In this document: positions 31,406 to 37,883 of the stretch, piece by piece
Numbering within the stretch: position 1 is the first letter of the stretch
Layout of the letters: each line of letters starts with the position of its first letter
Source: UMGS621 sp964468815
Lineage (GTDB): Bacteria > Bacillota > Clostridia > Christensenellales > Borkfalkiaceae
Assembly (NCBI GenBank): GCA_964468815.1
Contig: CAYXWN010000016.1
Span: forward strand, 1-37,883
Length of the DNA stretch: 37,883 bases
Direction of reading: 5' to 3'
Made by a program: the position numbers and the translations under genes
The notes under the pieces: generated by a model
Told to the model about the DNA's origin: nothing
Seen by the model: only the letters and a program-made list of their open reading frames with translations
Database searches by the model: none

Positions 31406-32277
31406 TGAAAAAGACAACGGGCGAACTTCGCCAAAAGATAAACGGCTTCGACGTTGCAATCGTTGTGATTCTCTTATTGTTCGCGTGCTTCGCGGCGTAT
31501 CCCTTTCTCTATACCCTCGCCGGGGCGTTCAACGACGGGTTGGATTTCGAATACGGCGGAATTTGGTTATTGCCGCGTAAATTCTCCCTTGCGAATTTTG
31601 CAGCGGTGTTCGGCGACGACCGTTTGTATCGGTCGTTATTGAATACCGTTATCGTGACCGTCGTCGGGACGTTCGCCGCATTGCTGTTTACCAGTTGCGT
31701 GGCATACGCGATGAGCCATCCGCGCCTACGCGCCAAAAAGGTGTTTTGGACGATCAATTTGATCACCATGTTTTTCAGCGGCGGTATGGTTCCTTATTAT
31801 TTGATGATCAACTTCGTCGGTTTATACGACAGTTTTTTCGTCTATATAATACCGTTTTTGTATTCGGTTTACAATATGATCGTTTTGACGGGATTTTTCA
31901 AGAGCATTGATCCGGGTATGCGCGAATCCGCCATGATCGACGGCGCAAGCGAGTTCCGTATTTGGTTTTCGCTCTATCTCCCGGTATCCAAGCCCGCGCT
32001 CGCCACGGTCGGCTTGTGGATTGCGGTCGCACGTTGGAATTCTTATATGCCGACGTTGATTTACACCAATCGCGACGAAAGTATGTGGCTGTTGCAATTC
32101 TATTTGATGCGGATCATCAAGGATTCTCAACTTCCGGACGACGCCGCGGCAGAAGTCACGCAGCGCACGGTTTCCTTTGCGGCGATCGTGGTTGCGACCA
32201 TTCCCATATTTTGCGTATATCCCTTTATTGCGAAGTATTTTACAAAAGGTATCATGCTCGGCGCGATTAAGGGCTAA
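31405..32277 (+). CDS. ABC transporter permease, YtcP/LplC type
   Basis: The second permease (290 aa) with six membrane segments and the EAA loop as ESAMIDGASEFRIWFSLYLPVSKP. The pairing of LplB- and YtcP-type proteins is the standard heterodimer of this importer class. The start codon overlaps the previous stop by 1 base, so the two proteins are made in equal amounts. The short C-terminus ends MLGAIKG, as in other members. Confidence 0.93.
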   Translation: MKKTTGELRQKINGFDVAIVVILLLFACFAAYPFLYTLAGAFNDGLDFEYGGIWLLPRKFSLANFAAVFGDDRLYRSLLNTVIVTVVGTFAALLFTSCVAYAMSHPRLRAKKVFWTINLITMFFSGGMVPYYLMINFVGLYDSFFVYIIPFLYSVYNMIVLTGFFKSIDPGMRESAMIDGASEFRIWFSLYLPVSKPALATVGLWIAVARWNSYMPTLIYTNRDESMWLLQFYLMRIIKDSQLPDDAAAEVTQRTVSFAAIVVATIPIFCVYPFIAKYFTKGIMLGAIKG

Positions 32278-32300
32278 GATAAAAAGAGGAGGAAAGAAAT

Positions 32301-34205
32301 ATGAAAAAATCTGTTGTTTTGTTGCTTAGCATTTTGCTTCTGTTCACGTATGCGGCAGGGAGCGCTTGTAATCCCGGCGGAACGGGAAAACCTGCCAGCG
32401 GACTTTCGTACGACGAATATTCCACCGATTACGATCCGAACGTAGACAGTTGGAAGCAGATTGATCCGGATGACGAGGACGTGGAAATTACGTGGTTTAC
32501 GAATTACACTTATACCGACAAGGTTGCCGATCTCGTCTATAAGCGCACGGGCGTCAAGGTGAAGTTCCAAAGCGCGATGAAATCGGATAATTCCGAACTG
32601 AACACGATGATCGCAGGAGGAAGATTGCCGGACGTCATTACGATCGGCGAACTCAGCACGCGCGTTCAACTCGCGGAAGAGGGGTACGTTTACGCGATCG
32701 ACCGTTTGGCGGAAAGTTATGCGCCCAGTATGTTAAAGCGCATTTCTCCGGAGCACAAGACTTATTACGCCGGTTCGGACGGACATATGTACGGTTTGGC
32801 GAGTAACTTTTACAACGACGCGGATATCGCCGAATACGAAAACGATTTGGGCGGCAATCAGTTTATGAATTACGACGTGATTGTGAGAAAAGATTATCTC
32901 AACGCGTTTATCGCTTATAAGACCAAGCAGGACGCTTCGTTTAACGCGGATACGTATATCACTAAACCGGCAGGTTTCCTTGAAATGGCAAAGTGGGTGA
33001 AATCCACGTATAAACTCGCGAACAGCAACCCGACGGTTTGCCTTTCTCCGTTTAACCTTACGGCGACCAACGATTGCTTTAACTATTCGCTTTCGGCGTT
33101 AATGGAGTTCTTCTGCGTTCCGATGGAAGATTCGGACGGAAATTATCTCTATCAATACGATACTCCCGAATTTGTCGAAGTCATGGAGTTTTTGAACAAG
33201 TTGTATCGCTCCAAATTGATTACGTCGGGTAATTTCAGTTATACGAGAGATAATATCAACACGCAGATCTTAAACGGTAAGCCGTTTGCCTTTATCGGTG
33301 CGAGTCAGCAGCACGCAGCGTCCCTTGCAAACCGCGAAAAAGACGGTTACGACTCCGCAACGGGCGAGGTCGCGGACGAGAACGAATACGTGAGCATCAT
33401 GCTCACGAACAGCAAAGGCGACGCGCCTTTGCTGTTGGATTATGCGGGAAGAGGGCTGTACATCACGATGATTACGGCGAACTGCAAACGCCCCGACCGT
33501 GTGATCAAGGTTATGGATTATTATCTCAGCGAGCAGGGACAGCGCGAGATGTATTACGGCGAAAACGAGGGCGAATATTATAATTATAAAGTAAAGCCCG
33601 GCGAAGTCAATCCGGAAACGGGAAAGGTCAGCACCTACGGCGTGATGGAATGGACGGAAGCGGCGAAAACCGCGCTTCGCGATAATAACATTCAAAAGTG
33701 TTACGATATGGGCATTACGCGTACGACCATGCTCACGAATATCATGTATACGCGGATGACCAGCGAAAACGGCTATGCTATCAACTGGTTGCAAACTTGG
33801 ATAGAATTTAAGAATAAGTGCACGTATTTCGATTATTCGGTTTCCCGTGTGCCGTTCCGTTATCCGCTTGAAACCAACGACATGAAAGCCTTACGCGATT
33901 ATACGGATATTCAGACGGATATCGAGGCGGTTTGGATCGAGGCGTATCCGAAAATGATCATGGCGAGCAGTAAAGAGGAAATGAACAACATTTATCAAAA
34001 AGCGTTGGCGGACAGTTACGATAAGGGCGCAACCGAATGGGTTGCATACCGTAACCGTTGCTTTAAGGCGTATAAAGAGGAACTCGGCATTTCGTATGCG
34101 TGGCCCAAAGCAGATCCCGCTTACGTCGCGCCTGCGGTAACGCTGTACGGCGGTTCGGAGAAGTATATGATTCCCGTCCCCGATCATATCAGTTGGGAAA
34201 AATAA
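32301..34205 (+). CDS. Extracellular solute-binding lipoprotein of the ABC importer
   Basis: Residues 1-23 form a lipoprotein signal ending at Cys23 (AAGSAC). The lipobox has Gly at -3, slightly off consensus. After that, DVEITWFTNYTYTDKVADLVYKRTGVKVKF is the usual start of family 1/8-type solute-binding proteins. At 634 aa it belongs to the long (500-600 aa) LipO-like group used for oligosaccharides. AGGAGG lies 8 bases before the ATG. It would deliver a glycan fragment to the two permeases immediately upstream. The bound sugar is not known. Confidence 0.92.
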   Translation: MKKSVVLLLSILLLFTYAAGSACNPGGTGKPASGLSYDEYSTDYDPNVDSWKQIDPDDEDVEITWFTNYTYTDKVADLVYKRTGVKVKFQSAMKSDNSELNTMIAGGRLPDVITIGELSTRVQLAEEGYVYAIDRLAESYAPSMLKRISPEHKTYYAGSDGHMYGLASNFYNDADIAEYENDLGGNQFMNYDVIVRKDYLNAFIAYKTKQDASFNADTYITKPAGFLEMAKWVKSTYKLANSNPTVCLSPFNLTATNDCFNYSLSALMEFFCVPMEDSDGNYLYQYDTPEFVEVMEFLNKLYRSKLITSGNFSYTRDNINTQILNGKPFAFIGASQQHAASLANREKDGYDSATGEVADENEYVSIMLTNSKGDAPLLLDYAGRGLYITMITANCKRPDRVIKVMDYYLSEQGQREMYYGENEGEYYNYKVKPGEVNPETGKVSTYGVMEWTEAAKTALRDNNIQKCYDMGITRTTMLTNIMYTRMTSENGYAINWLQTWIEFKNKCTYFDYSVSRVPFRYPLETNDMKALRDYTDIQTDIEAVWIEAYPKMIMASSKEEMNNIYQKALADSYDKGATEWVAYRNRCFKAYKEELGISYAWPKADPAYVAPAVTLYGGSEKYMIPVPDHISWEK

Positions 34206-34214
34206 GGGGGAACG

Positions 34215-35768
34215 ATGAAAAAGATCTTATTGGCGATTGTGCTTGCCGCGATACTCGCGGCAACGCTTCCCGTCGGCGCGTTTGCGGCGGAAGATACCGT
34301 AAAGGTCAACCACACGTTGCGTGCCGGAGAGATTACCGTCATTGACGAAACGAGCGATCTCGATACCAAACTCAGCGACGGTGCGAAAGAGGATTATCAC
34401 CCGTCGCATCGGCAATGGAACGGAATTTCGACCGCGGTCAGTTACGGGAATAACATTTTCGTCGCATGGTATACGGGCGGCGACAGAGAACCGCACAGCG
34501 ATAATTATATCGCGGTGGCGGCGAGTGCCGATAACGGGGAAACTTGGATTGATCCCTTTCTCATCGTCGATCCGGTCGATACCGATTACGGCGTCGTGTT
34601 GCCGATATTTTTCGTCAATTCGGCAGGCGAACTGTTTCTCTATTACAGCATTTTGCCCGGCTCGAATATGTGGGGAATCCGTCTGTTGAACGCGGACGGA
34701 GAATTGAGCAAAATCGCCTATGAAGGACCGTTTTGGTGTAGCGCGCGTACGCCGTTCGTAAAGCCGACGATCCTTTCGGATGGAAGCGTAATGTACGTGA
34801 CGGGCGACGAGGAAGGTTATTCGGGCGTTTATCGTTCGACGGACGACGGGTATACTTATACGCGCGTCGCGCAAATCCGTTCGGCATACACAAAGCCTGC
34901 CAAGACGTATACGGAGGCTTCGTTAGTGGAAAAGAACGACGGCACGCTCTGGATGCTTTCCCGTTTGGAATACGGTTCGCTGGGAGGAATGGAACAAGCG
35001 TTTTCGGTAGACGGCGGCTTGACTTGGACCATTTCAAACGGAAATCTCGATCACCCCTTTCAGGGGCCGGGAAGCCGCGCTGCGTTTATAAAACTGCAAT
35101 CGGGCGCGCTTGTGCTTGTGACGAACGACAATACGAGCGCGCGTGATAATATGACGGTCTTTATGTCCGAGGACGACGGCATTACTTGGCCGTATTCCAT
35201 CGTGATCGATCGGTTGATTTCCGCATATCCCGAAATTTACCAAGCACCTGACGGAAAGATTTACGTCGCTTACGATAAGGGAAGATATACGGAAAACAGT
35301 ATTCGTTTGACGATTCTGACCGAAGAGGACATCAAGGCAGGGAAATTCGTTTCGTCTGCCGCGCGCGATAAACTGACCGTTACCAAGTTGAATCCGTCGT
35401 ATGCGGATATCGTGTCGGTGAACGGCGCGTTTGAACGGGAATATACCTATTCGGTCGGGACGTCCTCCAATAAGGTGCGCGAAAACTTACCCAAAACGTT
35501 TACCGTAACGGACGAAAACGGAACGGAATATACCCTTTCGGGAACGTGGAAGAGTGCAGGCTATCAACAAGATCGGGCAGGAACGTACGTTCTGACGTTT
35601 AGCGGTGAGATGCCGAATACCTTGCTCGATTCGTACGATTTATTGCGCGTTTCGGTAACGTTGAAAGACGGCGGTTGCAATTCCGCCATTCGTCCGACGG
35701 GCGCGATTTTATTAACCTTGGTTGCATTCGGCGCGGCTGCCGCGTTGGTTTGCTATAAAAAAAGATAA
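34215..35768 (+). CDS. Secreted Asp-box (sialidase-like) beta-propeller protein with C-terminal anchor
   Basis: Residues 1-25 are a signal peptide cut after AFA. Four Asp-boxes (S-x-D-x-G-x-x-W) lie near residues 104 (SADNGETW), 208 (STDDGYTY), 264 (SVDGGLTW) and 318 (SEDDGITW), giving a propeller. From about residue 395 an Ig-like Big_4-type domain (LPKTFTVTDENGTEYTLSGTW) follows. The end RPTGAILLTLVAFGAAAALVCYKKR is a membrane segment plus basic tail, like a sortase substrate but without a proper LPxTG. No N-terminal FRIP is seen, so sialidase activity is unproven; rhamnosidase families with a propeller are an alternative. It is cotranscribed with the ABC importer. Confidence 0.75.
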   Translation: MKKILLAIVLAAILAATLPVGAFAAEDTVKVNHTLRAGEITVIDETSDLDTKLSDGAKEDYHPSHRQWNGISTAVSYGNNIFVAWYTGGDREPHSDNYIAVAASADNGETWIDPFLIVDPVDTDYGVVLPIFFVNSAGELFLYYSILPGSNMWGIRLLNADGELSKIAYEGPFWCSARTPFVKPTILSDGSVMYVTGDEEGYSGVYRSTDDGYTYTRVAQIRSAYTKPAKTYTEASLVEKNDGTLWMLSRLEYGSLGGMEQAFSVDGGLTWTISNGNLDHPFQGPGSRAAFIKLQSGALVLVTNDNTSARDNMTVFMSEDDGITWPYSIVIDRLISAYPEIYQAPDGKIYVAYDKGRYTENSIRLTILTEEDIKAGKFVSSAARDKLTVTKLNPSYADIVSVNGAFEREYTYSVGTSSNKVRENLPKTFTVTDENGTEYTLSGTWKSAGYQQDRAGTYVLTFSGEMPNTLLDSYDLLRVSVTLKDGGCNSAIRPTGAILLTLVAFGAAAALVCYKKR

Positions 35769-35780
35769 AGGAAGGGGAAC

Positions 35781-37883
35781 ATGATGAAAAAACGAATTGT
35801 TTTGATGATTTTGGCACTCGTGCTTGTCTTTTCTTGCGGAGCGGTTGCGACGTTCGCTTATGCCGACGGGACGAATACTACGCAAGATTATCAAGCGCTT
35901 TACGACGAAAACGGCGATTTTAAGGGAATTAACGTAAAAACGCCGACGGACGGCGCGGTTTACATGGGAATCAAAAGCGGAATGACGGCTGTTTCGAACG
36001 CATGGTCGTTGCATACCATTGATTTCGGGACGGCAATTAATCCATCGAACTCTACGGGATTTTTTATAAAAATGACGTGCCCGAACAGCGCGCTTTCTTT
36101 CCGTATTATTATGAAAGACAGTAACGGGACGTATTGGAGAGCATATACGGGATCGTCAAAGGTGCGGAATGATTCGTTCGTAACCGAGGACGGAACGTTG
36201 AAATCCCTTCCGATGCAAAAAAATAATCATACATTTTTGGCGAACGAAACGGGAACGTTGTATATTCCTTGGAACGTGGTTCTTTCTTTAAACGCGTCCG
36301 GAAATCTTTCCTCCGCGAGAATTCAATCGATTTCGCTTGCGTTTCGGCAGGACGGAACATGGTATAGCGGCAGAGGCGTTGCGATTGCCGCGGCAGGTAC
36401 GGTAAAAGTAAACGGAAAGAACGACGCGGTTGCGCAAATTTTGGTAGACGCAACTAGGGCGATGAATACTACGGATAAAAATAATACGACGGCGGACGTC
36501 AATCTCGCCGACGTTTCAAAGGGAAAGACGTTCTATTCGGATACCGTATGGGATGCGAGTAATACGTTCTATGCTTCCAATCACGCGACTTCCGTCGCCG
36601 CGCTCAATCAGTGCGAGATTAGCCGTCGCGACGGATCGTTGACGGTGCATTACCGCGACGAGGCGGGAAATACCGTTCGCGCGAGCGAAACGGTGAAAGT
36701 ACCGTTCAACCGTACGACGGGAAAGTGGACTTGTAATTACACCGCGCCCTCCGTTTACGGCTATGAGTTTGTTTCTTCAGATCGTCCGTTAAGCGGCGAT
36801 CATTCTGCGGTAGAAGCGGTTACGTTGATCTATCGGGAAAAACAGGCGGACGCCGATTACGAGGTGATTATGAGTGCGGACGGCTCTTATAAGGGGGTTC
36901 GCTCGACCGCACCGATGGCAGGGGCAGTTTATATGGGGATCAAGGCAAACGCGACGGCAATGGACAAATTCGCTTTGCTTACGGTAGAGGCGGATCAACC
37001 GATTGATCCCACGAAATCCACGGGCTTTTTCATTAAAATGCAATGTCCGCCGTCCGCTTTGTCGTTTAAGTTCTTTATGCAAGATACCGACGGCAACTAT
37101 TGGCGCGCAGGGAACGGAAGTAAGAACGGCAGAAAGGATTTATTCATCGGGGACGACGGCAGTATCGGCTATTTGTCCATGTTGAAAAACAACCATACTT
37201 TCGTCGCGAGAGAAACGGGGACTTGGTATATTCCTTGGTCGGAAGTGTTAAAGCAGGGTGCGTCGGACAAGATCCTTGAGACCACCGCGAAAATTCAATC
37301 TTTCTCGTTTGCCGTCACGCTTGACGCAAATGAGAACAATATTTTGTGGTACGGCGGCAGAGGCGTTTCGGTCGCCGCGATCGGAACGGTAAAAGAAAAC
37401 GGCGCGAGCACGACGGCAGAGGTCGTTTTTGAAGCAAATAAATGCAATTACGTCGCCGATTCCGTCAATACAACCGCGGACGTCAACGTGGCTGCGCCTA
37501 CGAACGGAATGCGCGTTTATGCGAATACAATATTCGACGGCTCTGACTTTTCGCAGGGAGATACCGCCGCTCTCGACGCGGTGCAGTTTTCTCGGTTGCC
37601 GGCAGAATATACGGTCGTTTATCAAGACGAGGCCGGCAAAGAGATAAAAGACGCCGAAGTGCTTTCGTTCGGGTATAAAACCAATAAGGCAAGTTTCGAT
37701 TACGAAATCATCTCCGATTTGTTCGGTTATCGTTTCCTTTCCGCCGATCAAGCGTTAAAGGGAACGTCGAACGACGTCTTTAAAACGTTCGTATTGACCT
37801 ATCGCGCAATCGCCGAAAGTTGTTGGTACGGACATACGGAAGTAACCGACGCCGCAGTAGAGGCGACGTGCTTGAAAACAGGC
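35781..37883 (+). CDS. Large secreted protein with two long internal repeats (cut by right edge)
   Basis: The frame is open for 701 codons from ATG 35781 (or ATG 35784) to the window edge. Residues 1-28 are a signal peptide ending FAYA-D. Two homologous units start near residue 36 (DYQALYDENG) and residue 359 (DYEVIMSADG), spaced about 323. Each has VYMGIK, STGFFIKM.CP, ALSF, NNHTF.A.ETGT.YIPW and GRG near its first half and an MucBP-like YGYEF/YRFLSAD strand pair near its end. I do not recognise the fold; the first half looks like a carbohydrate-binding sandwich. The end of the window (GHTEVTDAAVEATCLKTG) begins a Cys-containing repeat common in clostridial surface proteins. It is 12 bases after the propeller gene, with GGAAGGGG before it. 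Confidence 0.75.
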   Translation, partial: MMKKRIVLMILALVLVFSCGAVATFAYADGTNTTQDYQALYDENGDFKGINVKTPTDGAVYMGIKSGMTAVSNAWSLHTIDFGTAINPSNSTGFFIKMTCPNSALSFRIIMKDSNGTYWRAYTGSSKVRNDSFVTEDGTLKSLPMQKNNHTFLANETGTLYIPWNVVLSLNASGNLSSARIQSISLAFRQDGTWYSGRGVAIAAAGTVKVNGKNDAVAQILVDATRAMNTTDKNNTTADVNLADVSKGKTFYSDTVWDASNTFYASNHATSVAALNQCEISRRDGSLTVHYRDEAGNTVRASETVKVPFNRTTGKWTCNYTAPSVYGYEFVSSDRPLSGDHSAVEAVTLIYREKQADADYEVIMSADGSYKGVRSTAPMAGAVYMGIKANATAMDKFALLTVEADQPIDPTKSTGFFIKMQCPPSALSFKFFMQDTDGNYWRAGNGSKNGRKDLFIGDDGSIGYLSMLKNNHTFVARETGTWYIPWSEVLKQGASDKILETTAKIQSFSFAVTLDANENNILWYGGRGVSVAAIGTVKENGASTTAEVVFEANKCNYVADSVNTTADVNVAAPTNGMRVYANTIFDGSDFSQGDTAALDAVQFSRLPAEYTVVYQDEAGKEIKDAEVLSFGYKTNKASFDYEIISDLFGYRFLSADQALKGTSNDVFKTFVLTYRAIAESCWYGHTEVTDAAVEATCLKTG

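Noticed and set aside
35700..35768. LPxTG sorting signal at the end of the Asp-box protein
   Set aside because: The sequence before the hydrophobic segment is NSAIRPTG; the proline is misplaced for LPxTG, so sorting is only a possibility.

Overview
The window looks like a chromosomal piece of a Gram-positive anaerobe of the Clostridia type (Bacillota). The evidence is: S10-spc-alpha ribosomal genes in Firmicutes order with rpsD inside the alpha block, zinc-type S14 (61 aa), zinc-type S4, a zinc-binding adenylate kinase lid, strong GGAGG ribosome sites, consensus sigma-A promoters (TTGACA-17-TATAAT types), tRNAs with encoded CCA, lipoproteins, and carbohydrate importers of the LplB/YtcP type with an AraC regulator. 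A family-level assignment cannot be made from sequence alone.

Layout. (1) 1-4170 is a patchwork: the 3' end of a type III restriction (Res) gene, tRNA-Ala(GGC), a small unknown gene, a frameshifted TM2-like gene, an autoregulated-looking XRE membrane regulator, tRNA-Gly(CCC), and several structured intergenic elements. (2) 4192-6714 is a three-gene cluster: an SPFH/virion-core-like protein with zinc ribbons, a DUF1858 CxxC protein, and a zinc-ribbon membrane protein. (3) 6750-22782 is one long translation operon: promoter, a 220-nt leader with an apparent transcription attenuator, then rpsJ-rplC-rplD-rplW-rplB-rpsS-rplV-rpsC-rplP-rpmC-rpsQ-rplN-rplX-rplE-rpsZ-rpsH-rplF-rplR-rpsE-rpmD-rplO-secY-adk-map-infA-rpmJ-rpsM-rpsK-rpsD-rpoA-rplQ and a strong terminator. 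Three intergenic gaps inside it (before rplR, rpsM and rpoA) hold sizeable RNA hairpins. (4) 22768-23314 holds a 2.2-copy tandem repeat (period about 155-161 bp) and a fragment that looks like a broken glycosidase gene. (5) 23398 to the right edge is a glycan-use locus: GH20 hexosaminidase-like enzyme, an unknown lipoprotein, GH78 alpha-L-rhamnosidase, an AraC regulator (opposite strand), two ABC permeases, a large solute-binding lipoprotein, a secreted Asp-box (sialidase-like) protein with a C-terminal membrane anchor, and a large secreted two-repeat protein that runs off the window.

How the parts work together. The translation operon is ordinary in content but has lengthened r-proteins (L4 with a ~70-residue acidic/lysine tail, L17 with a large insertion, extended L22, L24, L5 and L30). 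In the glycan locus, the surface proteins would bind or trim a glycan outside the cell, the ABC system would import oligosaccharides (no ATPase is encoded here, so a shared one is expected), and the signal-less GH78 and GH20 enzymes would remove rhamnose and HexNAc in the cytoplasm. An identical 13-mer lies upstream of GH78 and at the start of the ABC operon in opposite orientations and is a candidate common operator.

No CRISPR array, prophage or complete insertion sequence was seen. The most unusual signals are RNA structures in the leader and gaps of the ribosomal operon, the tandem repeat, the shared 13-mer, and the truncated two-repeat surface protein.
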